A DNA stretch of 64,000 nucleotides from Pseudomonadota bacterium. Its GTDB lineage: Bacteria > Pseudomonadota > Alphaproteobacteria > Rhodospirillales > Rhodospirillaceae. A model generated the notes under the pieces. That model was not told the DNA's origin and did no database searches. It saw only the letters and a program-made list of their open reading frames with translations. The translations under genes and the position numbers were made by a program. Every line of letters starts with the position of its first letter. The first letter of the stretch is position 1. Location: the NCBI GenBank assembly GCA_020160875.1, contig JAIUPE010000001.1, positions 62,001 to 126,000 of the forward strand. The letters are read 5' to 3'. Positions 8,663-18,960 of this stretch are shown here, in pieces.

Positions 8663-8795
8663 CGAATGTTCCGTCGGCCATCCGACTTTACGAGGGCTGC
8701 TATGCCGAAGCAAGCAAGGCCCCGCCTTTACCCACGGGACAGAACGCGTATGGTGCCGCCCGCATTTTGCATCGCACATAAGAAAGCGGTTCCCG

Positions 8796-9335
8796 ATGGT
8801 CAAAGTCATTCGCGCCAAACTCCACGGCATTCGTGTCACCGGCGCGGACCTCCATTATCACGGCTCGATCACCCTCGACCCGGAACAAGGCGCCCTTGCC
8901 GGCCTGTACCCATGCGAGTTCGTCGAGATCTGGAACAAGAACTCGGGTGCGCGTATCTCGACTTATGTGATTTATGGTGAACCCGGCTCGCGTTGTTGCA
9001 TTCTCAACGGCGCTGCGGCGCGCACCTGCCAGGCGGGCGACGAGCTCATCATCGCAGCGGCCTGCGACGTACAGCCGCAGGAACTCTACAATCTGAAACC
9101 CACCATCCTCACTTTCACGCCGAATAACGAAGTGGATCAGGTGCTGCATTACGAGGTCTACAAAGGCCCGGTGCGCGACTTCGATTTTCGCATCGTCGAT
9201 GCCTCGGACAAGATCCCGGCGGCGACGCATAACTACGCTAACGTCGACCTGCGCGGCATTCGCGCCGAATTGAAGGCGAAGGGCCTGTCGACCCCCGAGA
9301 TCGAGGACTTCATCGGAAAATATCTGGCGCGATAA
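8796..9335 (+). CDS. panD: Aspartate 1-decarboxylase with C-terminal extension
   Basis: PanD is a pyruvoyl enzyme that turns L-aspartate into beta-alanine for pantothenate and CoA. The first 125 or so residues match the family: [17 protein letters not shown] with the Gly-Ser self-cleavage site at about 24-25, [13 protein letters not shown], and [17 protein letters not shown]. The protein is 179 residues, about 50 longer than the usual 126; the extra C-terminal part ([10 protein letters not shown] onwards, ending in a helical [12 protein letters not shown]) is not part of the standard fold. The ATG at 8796 aligns with other PanD starts. It is divergent from mmcB, with no other pantothenate gene nearby. 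Confidence 0.92.
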   Translation: MVKVIRAKLHGIRVTGADLHYHGSITLDPEQGALAGLYPCEFVEIWNKNSGARISTYVIYGEPGSRCCILNGAAARTCQAGDELIIAAACDVQPQELYNLKPTILTFTPNNEVDQVLHYEVYKGPVRDFDFRIVDASDKIPAATHNYANVDLRGIRAELKAKGLSTPEIEDFIGKYLAR

Positions 9336-9364
9336 CCTGGAAAGTCGCGTACGATTCGCGGGTT

Positions 9365-9946
9365 ATGACAAACATCCCCGCGCTTTCCCTGCCGATCACA
9401 ACGCGCCGCCTCCACATCCGCGAGTATGTGGTGGCCGACATCCCGACCGTTTTCCAGTACGTGAATGACGCGGCCTATTGGCAGTATCAGCGCAGCGAAG
9501 CGCCGACGGCGCAGCAGCTCGATACATTGCTGAAATGGGTCGTGAGCGAACAGGCCGCGAAGCCACGGCTGGCTTATTTCCTCGCTGCGACACGCAAAGA
9601 CACGGGTGAAATCATCGGTGAGGCGGTTCTCAAGATCGTCAATCCCGCCGAACGCCAGGCCGAACTTGGTTTTGGGGTTGCGCCGCGCTTCTGGAAACAG
9701 GGCTTCGGCACCGAGATCGCGACTGCGCTCCTGGATGTAGCCTTCTCACAATTGAAGATGCACCGCGTCAGCGCTCAGTGCAGCCCGGAGAACAAGGGCT
9801 CCATCCGCGTCATGCAGAAAACCGGAATGGCGCGCGAAGGACTGCTGCGCGACGTCCATCAGGCGCGCGGCAAATGGTGGAGTACGGTGATCTATGGCGT
9901 CCTCGAACACGAGTACGCCAAGATCAAAACCGTTATGAAAGGTTGA
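9365..9946 (+). CDS. GNAT N-acetyltransferase (RimJ/RimL type)
   Basis: A 193-residue acetyltransferase. It begins with the RimJ-like pattern ITTRRLHIREYV and contains LGFGVAPRFWKQGFGTE as the acetyl-CoA binding loop (about 103-119), then HRVSAQCSPENKGSIRVMQKTGM and VIYGVLEHEY near the end. Members acetylate N-terminal amines of ribosomal proteins or small molecules such as antibiotics; the substrate here cannot be told. It follows panD by 29 bases and may be co-transcribed. A GC-rich hairpin separates it from the convergent flavoprotein gene. Confidence 0.88.
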   Translation: MTNIPALSLPITTRRLHIREYVVADIPTVFQYVNDAAYWQYQRSEAPTAQQLDTLLKWVVSEQAAKPRLAYFLAATRKDTGEIIGEAVLKIVNPAERQAELGFGVAPRFWKQGFGTEIATALLDVAFSQLKMHRVSAQCSPENKGSIRVMQKTGMAREGLLRDVHQARGKWWSTVIYGVLEHEYAKIKTVMKG

Positions 9947-9948
9947 AG

Positions 9949-9996
9949 CGCCGCGCCGAAAGGTGGAAGGCGGTTTTCGGTAACCGCGGCGCGGCG
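9949..9996. terminator. Hairpin between convergent genes, probable bidirectional terminator
   Basis: CGCCGCGCCG at 9949-9958 pairs with CGGCGCGGCG at 9987-9996, and the interior contains a second possible stem (GCGGTT with AACCGC). It lies directly between two convergent stops. The uridine tract is weak on both strands, so efficiency is uncertain. Confidence 0.5.
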
Positions 9997-10010
9997 ATGA
10001 AAAATCTAGC

Positions 10011-11408
10011 TTACCAGCCGGTCGAGATGCGCTCGACCAACTGCTTCACCGTCGGCACGAAGCCGTCGTTGTACCAGGGGTCCTGGCCGAAGCGGTAAGC
10101 ATTGTGGCCCGCGAACATCAGTTCGCCGTCGACGTTCCCATCGTGTGCGATGTTCTGCAGCGTCTTCTGGATGCAGAAGCTGCGCGGGTCGGCCTTGCGG
10201 CCGGTCGAGCCTTCTTCGTTCTGCGACCAGTTGGAGAAGGAGCAGGCGGACAGGCAGCCCATGCAGGCGATTTGGTCGGCGCGGATTTCTTCGGCCTTTT
10301 CGGGGGTCACGAAAATCAGCGTCGAGTCTGGGGTCTTCATGGCTTCGGTGAAGCCGTGGTCGAGCCACGCTTGCGCGCGCATCTTGTCCGGGCCGGTCAC
10401 GTAGACATCACGTTTTCTGACGCCCATGTTGAAGGCCGTGTCGTGCGCGCCCACGGGTTCCGGCGTGAACGGGATTTGGCGTTCGCTACGGTGTTCAAGT
10501 TCCGACAGGTAGCCATTGTGCACAGCCGATGAGTAGAAGCCCGTCGGGCTGAAGCGGTGCAGATGCACATCGCCGGGCTGCAGGGTGACGAGGCGGCGCT
10601 TCCATTCGTCGGAAATCGGGCTTTCCTTGGTCAGCAATGGACGCGTGCCGAACTGGAACGCGATCGGACCGATCTCGGGATTGTCGAGCCAGTGTTCCCA
10701 CTCGGACAGCCACCACACGCCGCCGGCCATGATGATCGGCACGTTCTGCAGGCCGCATTCGTTCATAACGGTGCGCAGCGCGGCGACGCGCTGATAGGGC
10801 TCTTCCGGCTTCTTCGGATCTTCCGAATTCGAAAGGCCGTTGTGGCCGCCCGCGAGCCATGGGTCTTCATAAACCACGCCGCCGAGCAGCTCGGCGTACT
10901 TGTGATAGGCGCGCTTCCACAGGGCGCGGAACGCGCGGCCCGAGGAAATGATCGGGTAGTAGTAGATGCCATAGTGCGCGGCGAGTTCGGCCAAACGGTA
11001 CGGCATGCCCGCACCGCAGGTGACGCCATGAATGAGGCCGCGGCATTTCTCCATCACACCGGACAGCACGCGTTCGGCGCCGCCCATCTCCCAAAGGATG
11101 TTGATGTGTAGCCGGCCCGCGTTGCCACGCACTTCGTGCGCGATGCGTGCTTGGGTGATGCCGCCTTCGATGGCGTATTTGATGAGTTCTTCGTGACGCT
11201 CTTTACGCGTACGGCCCTTGTAGGTTTGCGGAATCGCAAGGCCGCGCGCGTCGAACGAGTCGGCGTTCACGCCCGAGAAAGTCCCCACGCCGCCGGCTGC
11301 CGCCCATGCGCCGGACGACTGGCCGTTGGAGACGCTGACCCCTTTACCGCCTTCGATGATCGGCAGGACTTCCTGTCCGCCTAGAACAATCGGATTTAGT
11401 GCTTTCAT
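10011..11408 (-). CDS. Nitronate monooxygenase-like flavoprotein with C-terminal cysteine cluster
   Basis: A 465-residue protein with the FMN-binding TIM-barrel of the 2-nitropropane dioxygenase / nitronate monooxygenase family: GGKGVSVSNGQSSGAWAAAG near the N-terminus, CRGLIHGVTCGAGMP, PIIMAGGVWW and IAFQFGTRPLLTKESP as the phosphate-binding end. Unlike short family members it has an extra C-terminal region of about 150 residues carrying CMGCLSACSF and a later FCIQ, four cysteines that could bind a metal or iron-sulfur cluster. AGGA four bases before the ATG supports the start. The substrate is unknown; long bacterial members are simply called flavin-dependent oxidoreductases. Confidence 0.82.
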   Translation of the reverse strand: MKALNPIVLGGQEVLPIIEGGKGVSVSNGQSSGAWAAAGGVGTFSGVNADSFDARGLAIPQTYKGRTRKERHEELIKYAIEGGITQARIAHEVRGNAGRLHINILWEMGGAERVLSGVMEKCRGLIHGVTCGAGMPYRLAELAAHYGIYYYPIISSGRAFRALWKRAYHKYAELLGGVVYEDPWLAGGHNGLSNSEDPKKPEEPYQRVAALRTVMNECGLQNVPIIMAGGVWWLSEWEHWLDNPEIGPIAFQFGTRPLLTKESPISDEWKRRLVTLQPGDVHLHRFSPTGFYSSAVHNGYLSELEHRSERQIPFTPEPVGAHDTAFNMGVRKRDVYVTGPDKMRAQAWLDHGFTEAMKTPDSTLIFVTPEKAEEIRADQIACMGCLSACSFSNWSQNEEGSTGRKADPRSFCIQKTLQNIAHDGNVDGELMFAGHNAYRFGQDPWYNDGFVPTVKQLVERISTGW

Positions 11409-11490
11409 TTTCCTACTGTACCAAACCGCACGCTCCCGGCGGAAATATAAGCCGCCCGTGCGAGTGAACCAAGGAGTGAAGCCGGGGTCG

Positions 11491-12234
11491 TCATGTAAAA
11501 GCCTTCAACATGGCGGCGGGAAGGTCCGTAAATATCCCGTCCACACCCCAGCTTTTCAGCGTTCTAGCCCGTTCGGTGTCATTCACCGTGTAGGCCATCA
11601 CGCCATAACCGGCGTCGTGCATCGCGCCAACCGTCTCAGCGGTAAGGTGCTGATGGCTGGCGCCAAAAGAGATCACGTCGAGCTGCGCGCCCACGTCTTT
11701 CCAATCTTCGGTGACGCGGTCGAACAGAAGGTCGCGCGGCCAGCCCGGCTGCACTTCCTTCGCCGTCGCCACGGAGGCGCGTGAGAAACTCGAGATCAGC
11801 GGCAGGGGCGCGGTGGCCGGCCAGCATTCGCGCGCGATCGTGAGCGCGACTTCCGCCGTCTCCACTTCGCGGCCGCGGTCCGGCTTGATTTCCATATTGA
11901 AGGAAAGGCCGAGTTCGCCGAACAGCTCGAGCGCTTCTTCCAGCGTCGGCACCGGTTCGCCCGCGAAGGCGGGGCTGAACCAGCTGCCGGCGTCCAGATT
12001 CCGCAAGGCATCGAACGGCGTGGCGGCCAGAGGACCGGTGCCGTCCGACGTGCGGTCGAGATCGTCGTCGTGAAAAATCACCGCCCGCCCGTCCGATGTC
12101 AGCGAGACGTCGAATTCCACCCACGTCGCACCGTCGCGGGCCGCCTGACGGAACGACGCCAGAGTATTCTCCGGCGCCGTCCGCGGCGAGCCGCGATGGC
12201 CGATCACGAATGGAAAGGGAAGCGGTTTACGCAC
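11491..12234 (-). CDS. Glycerophosphodiester phosphodiesterase
   Basis: A GDPD-family enzyme of 247 residues that hydrolyses glycerophosphodiesters to glycerol 3-phosphate and an alcohol. The signature is clear: FVIGHRGSPRTAPENTLASF with the catalytic HRG, VEFDVSLTSDGRAVIFHDDD with the second His and metal ligands, FNMEIKP, and a C-terminal GVDGIFTDLP. No signal peptide, so cytoplasmic (UgpQ-like). The GTG at 12234, preceded by AAGG, is preferred over an upstream ATG that would extend into pnp and give an arginine-rich tail. It starts five bases after the pnp stop and is likely the last gene of that operon. Confidence 0.93.
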   Translation of the reverse strand: MRKPLPFPFVIGHRGSPRTAPENTLASFRQAARDGATWVEFDVSLTSDGRAVIFHDDDLDRTSDGTGPLAATPFDALRNLDAGSWFSPAFAGEPVPTLEEALELFGELGLSFNMEIKPDRGREVETAEVALTIARECWPATAPLPLISSFSRASVATAKEVQPGWPRDLLFDRVTEDWKDVGAQLDVISFGASHQHLTAETVGAMHDAGYGVMAYTVNDTERARTLKSWGVDGIFTDLPAAMLKAFT

Positions 12235-12239
12235 GCGCC

Positions 12240-14381
12240 TTATTCGGCAGGCGTTTCGCCGCCGTCCTTGCCGCCGGTGTCGATGTCGGCGCCGGTGGCC
12301 TGATCGACACGCTTCATGGACAGCTTCACCTTGCCGCGGTCGTCGATGGCAAGGCACTTCACCTTCACGACATCGCCTTCCTTCACGACGTCGGCGACTT
12401 GCTGCACGCGCTTCGGAGCCAGCTCCGAGATGTGCACCAGGCCGTCGCGCTTGCCGAGGAAGTTCACGAACGCGCCGAAGTCCATGATCTTCACGACAGT
12501 ACCGGTATAGATCGCGCCCACTTCCGGCTCGGCAACGATTTCCCGAATGCGGCGGACCGCTTCGTTCATGTTGTCGGCGTCGGCCGAGGCGACGCGCACG
12601 GTGCCATCGTCTTCGATATCGATCTTGGTCTGGGTGGTTTCCTGCAGCTCGCGAATCACTTTGCCGCCGGTGCCGATGATCTCGCGGATCTTGTCCTTCG
12701 GCACGGTGAGGGTGGTGATGCGCGGCGCCGTCGCGGCGACTGTGTCGCGCGCGCCGGTGATGGCTTTGGCCATTTCGCCGAGGATGTGGATACGTCCGTC
12801 CTTCGCCTGACGGAGCGCGATCTCCATGATCTCACGGGTGATGGACGTGATCTTGATGTCCATCTGCAGCGCGGTGACGCCGCTTTCGGTGCCGGCGACC
12901 TTGAAGTCCATGTCGCCAAGGTGGTCTTCGTCGCCCAGGATGTCCGAAAGGACGGCGAAGTCGTTGCCTTCCTTGATCAGACCCATGGCGATGCCCGCCA
13001 CCGGACGGGCCAGCGGCACGCCGCCATCCATCATGGCCAGCGAGCTGCCGCACACCGTCGCCATCGACGACGAGCCGTTGGACTCGGTGATTTCCGAGAC
13101 CAGGCGCAGGGTGTACGGGAAGTTTTCTTTGCCCGGGAGCAACGGATTGATCGCACGCCACGCCAGCTTGCCGTGGCCGATTTCGCGGCGGCCCGGCGAG
13201 CCCATGCGGCCGGCTTCGCCGACTGAATAGGGCGGGAAGTTATAGTGGAGCATGAAGTTCTGGCGGTATTCGCCTTCCAGCGCGTCGATGATCTGTTCGT
13301 CCTGGCCGGTGCCGAGCGTGGCAACGACAAGGGCCTGGGTTTCACCGCGGGTGAACAGGGCCGAGCCGTGCGCGCGCGGCAGCACGCCGACGTCGATTTC
13401 AATCGGACGCACGGTCTTGGTGTCGCGGCCGTCGATACGCTTGCCGGTCTTGAGGATGTTGCCGCGCACGACGTCGGCTTCCATGTGCTTCAAGATCCCG
13501 CCCGCGACCGCGAGTTCGGCGGCGTTGTCGCCGAGGCTGGCGATCGCCTTTTTCTTCACGTCGCCGACCGCCGCATAACGTTCCTGTTTCACGGTCTTGG
13601 TGTAGGCCTGGCCGAGTTCGGACGAGAACGCAGACAGCTTGGACTTCACCACCGCGACTTCCGGCGCTTCGGCCGTCAGTTCGAACGGATCCTTAGCGCA
13701 GGCTTCGGCCAGGCTGATGATGAGGTTGATGACGGCCTGCATCTGGTCGTGGCCGAAATTCACCGCGCCGAGCATGACTTCTTCCGAAAGCTCTTTCGCT
13801 TCGGACTCCACCATCAGCACGCCTTCACGCGTACCGGCGACGACGAGGTCGAGCTGCGAGTTCGCAAGCTCGTCCATCTTCGGGTTGAGGACGTATTGGC
13901 CATCGATGTAACCGACGCGCGCGGCGCCGATCGGGCCCAGGAACGGGATGCCCGAGATCGTGAGGGCGGCCGAAGCGCCGATCATCGCGACGATGTCCGG
14001 ATCGTTCTTCAGGTCGTGCGAGAGCACGGTGCAAACCACCTGCGTCTCGTTGCGGTACGAATCGTGGAACAGCGGACGGATCGGACGGTCGACGAGGCGC
14101 GAGGTCAGCACCTCCTTCTCGGTCGGACGGCCTTCACGCTTGAAGAAGCCGCCGGGAATCTTACCCGCGGCGAAAGCCTTTTCCTGGTAGTTGACGGTCA
14201 GCGGGAAAAAATCGACGCCGGGCTTGGGCGATTTCGCGCCAACGGCGGTGCACAGAACGGTGGTCTCACCGTAAGTGGCGAGGACCGCGCCATCGGCCTG
14301 ACGCGCGATCTTTCCGGTTTCGAGGATCAGCTTGCGGCCGCCCCAGTCGAGCTCCTTACGCGTGACTTTGAACATAGACAT
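12240..14381 (-). CDS. pnp: Polyribonucleotide nucleotidyltransferase (PNPase)
   Basis: PNPase degrades RNA 3' to 5' phosphorolytically and is a core of the degradosome. The 713 residues show two RNase PH domains (about 10-225 and 315-545; [20 protein letters not shown] and the DGG-containing [11 protein letters not shown]), a helical linker, then a KH domain ([14 protein letters not shown]) and an S1 domain ([20 protein letters not shown]) before an acidic tail. The start at 14381 is preceded by AAGGAAG; an ATG two codons later is also possible, and the upstream GTG-like extension is rejected. It lies downstream of rpsO as in most proteobacteria, with a terminator-like hairpin in between. 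Confidence 0.97.
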   Translation of the reverse strand: MSMFKVTRKELDWGGRKLILETGKIARQADGAVLATYGETTVLCTAVGAKSPKPGVDFFPLTVNYQEKAFAAGKIPGGFFKREGRPTEKEVLTSRLVDRPIRPLFHDSYRNETQVVCTVLSHDLKNDPDIVAMIGASAALTISGIPFLGPIGAARVGYIDGQYVLNPKMDELANSQLDLVVAGTREGVLMVESEAKELSEEVMLGAVNFGHDQMQAVINLIISLAEACAKDPFELTAEAPEVAVVKSKLSAFSSELGQAYTKTVKQERYAAVGDVKKKAIASLGDNAAELAVAGGILKHMEADVVRGNILKTGKRIDGRDTKTVRPIEIDVGVLPRAHGSALFTRGETQALVVATLGTGQDEQIIDALEGEYRQNFMLHYNFPPYSVGEAGRMGSPGRREIGHGKLAWRAINPLLPGKENFPYTLRLVSEITESNGSSSMATVCGSSLAMMDGGVPLARPVAGIAMGLIKEGNDFAVLSDILGDEDHLGDMDFKVAGTESGVTALQMDIKITSITREIMEIALRQAKDGRIHILGEMAKAITGARDTVAATAPRITTLTVPKDKIREIIGTGGKVIRELQETTQTKIDIEDDGTVRVASADADNMNEAVRRIREIVAEPEVGAIYTGTVVKIMDFGAFVNFLGKRDGLVHISELAPKRVQQVADVVKEGDVVKVKCLAIDDRGKVKLSMKRVDQATGADIDTGGKDGGETPAE

Positions 14382-14587
14382 AGTTTTTCTTCCTTCTTCC
14401 TCCTGGACCGGCACCGGATTGTGCGCTCGGCTCACCGTCAGGGGTCCACCCATGTGGACTTTCAAAACGGTCAGAGGGGAGTGAGCCGAGATTTCGATCC
14501 CGCGCGTTGCCGCGCGCCTTAAACGCACTCACACACCTTGCGATGTGCGGCAGCCATGCGTCACGCAGTCATAGATGCTGCTTAGGC

Positions 14588-14625
14588 AAAAACGGCGAGC
14601 GCCTCTTGCACATGCAAGGGCGCTC
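14588..14625 (-). terminator. rpsO-pnp intergenic hairpin with U-tract
   Basis: On the minus strand GAGCGCCCTTGCA pairs with TGCAAGAGGCGCTC (14597-14625, one bulged base), followed closely by GCCGTTTTTGCC. It is placed like the E. coli rpsO terminator t1, so it should partly end rpsO mRNA while letting some transcription into pnp. Confidence 0.8.
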
Positions 14626-14659
14626 CGTCCGCATCCACCAGCTATGACTGGAACAAAAA

Positions 14660-14929
14660 TTAGCGACGCAGTCCGAGACGGGTGATCAAGCTCTCATAAC
14701 GATCGGGGCCCACGCCTTTGAGATAATCAAGCAAGCGGCGGCGCTGACCGACCATCACCAGGAGGCCACGACGCGAGTGGTTGTCCTTGTTGTGGTCCTT
14801 CAGGTGGTCGGTGAGGTTCTTGATGCGTTCGGACAGAACGGCCACCTGGACTTCGGGCGAACCCGTGTCGCCCTTCTTGGTGGCATACTCGGTGATGAGC
14901 GCTTGTTTGCGCTCCGCGGTAATCGACAT
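14660..14929 (-). CDS. rpsO: 30S ribosomal protein S15
   Basis: S15 binds the central domain of 16S rRNA early in 30S assembly. The 89-residue length is exactly the family norm, and the conserved segments are all present: [47 protein letters not shown] and a C-terminal [14 protein letters not shown] sits seven bases before the ATG. The gene follows truB by 17 bases and precedes pnp, the standard truB-rpsO-pnp order. Confidence 0.98.
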   Translation of the reverse strand: MSITAERKQALITEYATKKGDTGSPEVQVAVLSERIKNLTDHLKDHNKDNHSRRGLLVMVGQRRRLLDYLKGVGPDRYESLITRLGLRR

Positions 14930-14946
14930 CGGGTACTCCTTCTAGA

Positions 14947-15873
14947 TCAGTGATTCAAAACACGGACGGGACGGACCATGCCGTTCCCGACCTCGGCCAC
15001 CGCGATCAGCCTCTCACCGCACACCGCTTGCACGGTCTGGCCTTCTTCAAGGCCGGTGAGGGGCTTGCGCTTCACAACGGGCCAAAGGGCAATGGCTTGC
15101 CCCAGGCTCATGCGGCGGGCCTCTTCCTCCGTCAGGGCCAGTGCCGGGATGTCGTCCAGCACGGTCTTGACCGGGAGAAGGTACTCGGAAGCGGCGGCTT
15201 TATGCCCCAGCGCCTCCAGGTTTTCCAGGGAAATCGCCCCTTTTTCGTTGAAAGCGCCGCACCTTGTGCGTCTGAGCACCGAGATATGGCCCTCGGTCCC
15301 CAGGGCCTGGGCCAGGTCGCGAACCAGGGCCCGGATATAGGTGCCCTTGCCGCAATCGACCACGAAAGTCGCATGTTCGGGATCGGGCATGGACGTGAGG
15401 GCGAATCGGCGCACATCGACGGTCCGGGCGGCCAGATTCAGCTCTTCCTTGGCCCGAGCGAGGTCGTAGGCGCGCTGGCCGTTCACCTTGATGGCCGAGT
15501 AATCGGGGGGGACTTGCGCGATCAAGCCCGTAAACCGCGGCAACATGGCCTCGATGGCCGCCTGTTCGGGCCTTTTGTCCGAGGTCCGGATGACCGTGCC
15601 GTCGCTGTCGTCCGTATCTGTTGCCGTACCCCAGGTGACCTCGAATGTATAGGTTTTGCTGGAATCCATGGCGAAAGAGGCCGTTTTGGTGGCTTCCCCC
15701 AGGGCAATGGGCAGGATTCCGGTCGCCAGAGGGTCCAAAGTGCCCCCGTGACCGGCTTTTAGGGCGTTCAGAGCCCTTTTTACCCGGGAAACGACCTTTG
15801 CGGCGGTGATTCCGCCTGGTTTATCGATGGCCAGCCAGCCATGAACCGGCACGCCCGCGGACTTCTTGGCCAC
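14947..15873 (-). CDS. truB: tRNA pseudouridine-55 synthase
   Basis: TruB makes the universal pseudouridine 55 in the T-loop of tRNAs. In this 308-residue protein the N-terminal HGWLAIDKPGGITA, the catalytic region GHGGTLDPLATGILPIALGE with its Asp, and YSAIKVNGQRAYDLAR are diagnostic; a PUA-like C-terminal part follows (ALTEEEARRMSLGQAI). It begins with GTG at 15873, two bases after the rbfA stop, with GAGGAAG upstream inside rbfA, so translation is probably coupled. Confidence 0.97.
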   Translation of the reverse strand: MAKKSAGVPVHGWLAIDKPGGITAAKVVSRVKRALNALKAGHGGTLDPLATGILPIALGEATKTASFAMDSSKTYTFEVTWGTATDTDDSDGTVIRTSDKRPEQAAIEAMLPRFTGLIAQVPPDYSAIKVNGQRAYDLARAKEELNLAARTVDVRRFALTSMPDPEHATFVVDCGKGTYIRALVRDLAQALGTEGHISVLRRTRCGAFNEKGAISLENLEALGHKAAASEYLLPVKTVLDDIPALALTEEEARRMSLGQAIALWPVVKRKPLTGLEEGQTVQAVCGERLIAVAEVGNGMVRPVRVLNH

Positions 15874-15875
15874 GC

Positions 15876-16313
15876 CTACTCTTCCTCGCCCAGGCGAGCC
15901 AAACCGTCTTCACCGAGCACGCCGTAGTCGTCGCTCAGGTCTCGGGCGACTTCCGGCTTATGCAAAAGGCGGCTGATGCGCTCGGCCTCGTCGAAGGTGG
16001 TGTCGGCGGAGAAGATGAGGTCCGGGATGAATTTCGTGGTCAGCCGACTCGCCAGTTCACGGCGCAGGAACGGCTTCACGCGCTTGAGGCCCGCGAGAAT
16101 CGGTTTCGGATCGCCGCCGCCGAGCGGGACGATGTAGACGCGGGCGTGACGCAGATCCGGACTCGGCCGCACTTCGGTCACGGTGACGCGGACGTTGGCA
16201 AGGGCGGGATCGCGAAAGGTCTCGCGTTCCAGAATGAAGGCCAGCACATGGCGAATTTCCTCGCCAATACGCAATTGCCGCTGGCCCGGCGCTTTTGGCC
16301 GCTGTCGTGCCAT
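15876..16313 (-). CDS. rbfA: Ribosome-binding factor A
   Basis: RbfA is a KH-fold maturation factor of the 30S subunit, acting on the 5' end of 16S rRNA and in cold adaptation. The 145 residues begin MARQRPKAPGQRQLR and contain RIGEEIRHVLAFIL, VTVTEVRPSPDLRHARVY, LRRELASRLTTKFIPDLIF and a family-typical FDEAERISRLL. The ATG at 16313 has GAGGAT upstream; an earlier in-frame start at 16337 adds eight unusual residues and is not favoured. It lies between infB and truB as expected. Confidence 0.95.
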   Translation of the reverse strand: MARQRPKAPGQRQLRIGEEIRHVLAFILERETFRDPALANVRVTVTEVRPSPDLRHARVYIVPLGGGDPKPILAGLKRVKPFLRRELASRLTTKFIPDLIFSADTTFDEAERISRLLHKPEVARDLSDDYGVLGEDGLARLGEEE

Positions 16314-16383
16314 GGGAAAAATCCTCGAGAGAAGCAAACGCTCGCCTCGGCGCGCGAATGGCGCGCGCGAGGCGAGTGAGGTC

Positions 16384-18918
16384 TTACAGAGTCGCGGCGA
16401 CGCGCTCCATTTCGAAACATTCGATCATGTCGCCGACCTGAATGTCCTGATAGTTCGCAAGGCCCATGCCGCACTCGTAGCCTTCGCGGACTTCCTTGAC
16501 GTCGTCCTTGAAGCGCTTGAGCTGCGACAGATCGCCTTCATGGATGACCACGTTGTCGCGCAGCAGGCGGACTTTGCAGCCGCGTTTGATGACGCCCTGC
16601 GTCACGCGGCAGCCGGCCACCTTGCCGACCTTGGTGATGTTGAACACTTCGCGCACTTCGGCGTAACCGATGAACGCTTCCTTGAAGGTCGGCGCCAGCA
16701 TGCCCGTCAGCACCGCCTTCATGTCGTCCGACACTTCGTAAATGATCGAGTAGTAGCGGATGTCGACGTTGTCGCGTTTGGCGACTTCGCGGGCCTGGGC
16801 GTTCGCACGCACGTTGAAGCCGATGATCACGGCGCCGTTCGTCTTGGCGAGGGTGACGTCGGACTCGTTGATCGGACCGACGGCGCTGTGAAGCACTTTC
16901 ACCTTCACTTTTTCCGTGCCGATCTTCGCAAGCGTGCCGTTCAGCGCTTCGGCCGAACCCTGCACGTCCGCTTTCACGATCACGGCGAGCTCGGTGGTTT
17001 CGCCGGCTTTGATCTTGGCGAACATCTGTTCCATGGTCGAACCGCCGACCGAGGCGACGTGTTCCTTCTCGCGAATCTTGCGGCGGCGGTATTCGGAGAC
17101 TTCGCGCGCCTTGGCTTCATCGTCGACGACCACGAAGTCGTCGCCGGCCGCGGGCGTGCCGCCGAAACCGACGACTTCCACCGGCGCGGACGGCATCGCG
17201 GACTTCACCTGCTTGCCGTGTTCGTTGATCAGCACGCGCACGCGGCCCCACTCGGCGCCGGCGACGAAGATGTCGCCCACATGCAAGGTGCCGCGCTGGA
17301 CGAGAACGGTGGCCACGGAGCCGACGCCCTTTTCCATCTTGGCTTCGACGATGCTGCCTTCGGCCGTACGGCTCGGATTGGCCTTCAGGTCCAGAAGCTC
17401 GGCCTGGAGCATGATGGCTTCCTCGAGCTTATCGAGGTTGATCTTCTGCGTCGCCGACACTTCCACCGCCAGCGTTTCGCCGCCCATGTCTTCCACGACG
17501 ACTTCGTGCGTCAGGAGGTCGGTCTTCACGCGGTTCGGGTTGGCGCCGGGTTTGTCCATCTTGTTGATGGCCACGATGATCGGCACTTCGGCGGCTCTGG
17601 CGTGCTTAATGGCTTCGACCGTCTGCGGCATGATGCCGTCATCGGCCGCCACCACGAGCACGACGATATCCGTCACCTTGGCGCCGCGGGCGCGCATGGC
17701 GGTGAAGGCTTCGTGGCCTGGCGTGTCGATGAAGGTGATTTTCTGGTTTTTGGCGGTACGCACTTGGTACGCACCGATGTGCTGCGTGATACCGCCCGCT
17801 TCGCCGGCGACGACATTGGCCGAACGCAAAGCATCGAGCAGCGAAGTCTTGCCGTGGTCGACGTGCCCCATGACGGTCACGACGGGCGGGCGCGTCTTCA
17901 TTGCCGCGGCGTCGTCTTCGCCGCTCTTCAGCGAGTCCTCGACGGCGTCTTCGGTGATGCGCTTGACCTTGTGGCCGAATTCCTGCGCGACGATCTCGGC
18001 CGTGTCGGCATCGATCACTTCGTTGATCGTCGCCATGATGCCGAGTTTCATCAGTGACTTGATCACGTTGACCGAACGCTCGGCCATGCGGCTCGACAGT
18101 TCTTGGACAGTAATCGTTTCCGGCAACACAACTTCGCGCACGACCTTGTCCGTATTCATCGGTTGTTTGAGCTGCGCCTTGCGGCGTTCTTTGTCGACCG
18201 CGCGGCGCATGGAGGCGATGGAGCGCGAGCGTTCCACGGCATCGTCGCCTTCGAGCGCCGAGCTGATCGAAAGCTTGCCCGAACGGCGGCGTGGTTCGGT
18301 GCGCTTGTTGACCGTCGGCGGCTTGTGGCCGGTCTTCGGCTTGCGGCGCGGGGCCTCTTCTTCTTCTTCCTCTTCCACAGCTTCACGGCGCGGCGCGGTA
18401 GCATCGGCCGCAGCGGTGGTGGCGGTAGCAGGGGTGATCTTGGCCTCCGGCGCAGGTGCGCGCCCTTCAGGCGCCGCCGGTGCAGCGGGCGCGGCCACCG
18501 GTTCCGGCTCTTGTTCCTTGCGCAGCTTTTCCTCGGCGGCGCGACGCGCGCTTTCCTCGGCTTCGCGCTTGGCGTTTTCTTCGGCGATGCGGGCGTTTTC
18601 CTCGTCGGCCTTCAGGGCGTCCTGAAGCGCCTTCAGACGGTGCGCCTTCTCATCATCGGTAAGGGTGCCGTGCTGAACTTCCTTCAGCAGGGCTTCTTCA
18701 GCCTTTGCCTTGATCGAAGCCGGCGGCGCCTTGACTTCCTGCACTTTACCGTCGGCGCCGATCTCGAACTGGCGCTTACGCTTACGTTCGACCTGAACGA
18801 CTTTGGAGCGGCCGTGCGAGAAGCTCTGCCGGACCTGGCCGGTCTCGACGGTCTTCTTCAGCTCGAGTTTGCCTTTACCGCCGAGGGTCAAGGGCGTCTT
18901 GGTCTTGGTATCGCTCAC
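16384..18918 (-). CDS. infB: Translation initiation factor IF-2
   Basis: IF-2 is the GTPase that delivers initiator tRNA to the 30S P site. The 844 residues have a long charged, low-complexity N-terminal region (about 1-230, with alanine/glutamate helix and proline stretches), then the G domain with [14 protein letters not shown] (G1), DTPGHEAF (G3) and NKMDKP (G4), followed by domains II-IV ending in [11 protein letters not shown] and [16 protein letters not shown]-terminal [16 protein letters not shown] is typical of alphaproteobacterial IF-2. It is in the nusA operon after the YlxR-like gene. Confidence 0.98.
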   Translation of the reverse strand: MSDTKTKTPLTLGGKGKLELKKTVETGQVRQSFSHGRSKVVQVERKRKRQFEIGADGKVQEVKAPPASIKAKAEEALLKEVQHGTLTDDEKAHRLKALQDALKADEENARIAEENAKREAEESARRAAEEKLRKEQEPEPVAAPAAPAAPEGRAPAPEAKITPATATTAAADATAPRREAVEEEEEEEAPRRKPKTGHKPPTVNKRTEPRRRSGKLSISSALEGDDAVERSRSIASMRRAVDKERRKAQLKQPMNTDKVVREVVLPETITVQELSSRMAERSVNVIKSLMKLGIMATINEVIDADTAEIVAQEFGHKVKRITEDAVEDSLKSGEDDAAAMKTRPPVVTVMGHVDHGKTSLLDALRSANVVAGEAGGITQHIGAYQVRTAKNQKITFIDTPGHEAFTAMRARGAKVTDIVVLVVAADDGIMPQTVEAIKHARAAEVPIIVAINKMDKPGANPNRVKTDLLTHEVVVEDMGGETLAVEVSATQKINLDKLEEAIMLQAELLDLKANPSRTAEGSIVEAKMEKGVGSVATVLVQRGTLHVGDIFVAGAEWGRVRVLINEHGKQVKSAMPSAPVEVVGFGGTPAAGDDFVVVDDEAKAREVSEYRRRKIREKEHVASVGGSTMEQMFAKIKAGETTELAVIVKADVQGSAEALNGTLAKIGTEKVKVKVLHSAVGPINESDVTLAKTNGAVIIGFNVRANAQAREVAKRDNVDIRYYSIIYEVSDDMKAVLTGMLAPTFKEAFIGYAEVREVFNITKVGKVAGCRVTQGVIKRGCKVRLLRDNVVIHEGDLSQLKRFKDDVKEVREGYECGMGLANYQDIQVGDMIECFEMERVAATL

Positions 18919-18960
18919 TCAGTGCACCTTAATCAAAAAATCAGACTGGCCGTTCGTCAC

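Noticed and set aside
16183..18057. A 624-residue plus-strand frame opposite infB and rbfA
   Set aside because: Shadow of infB; no conserved motif and heavy His/Arg/Asp content.
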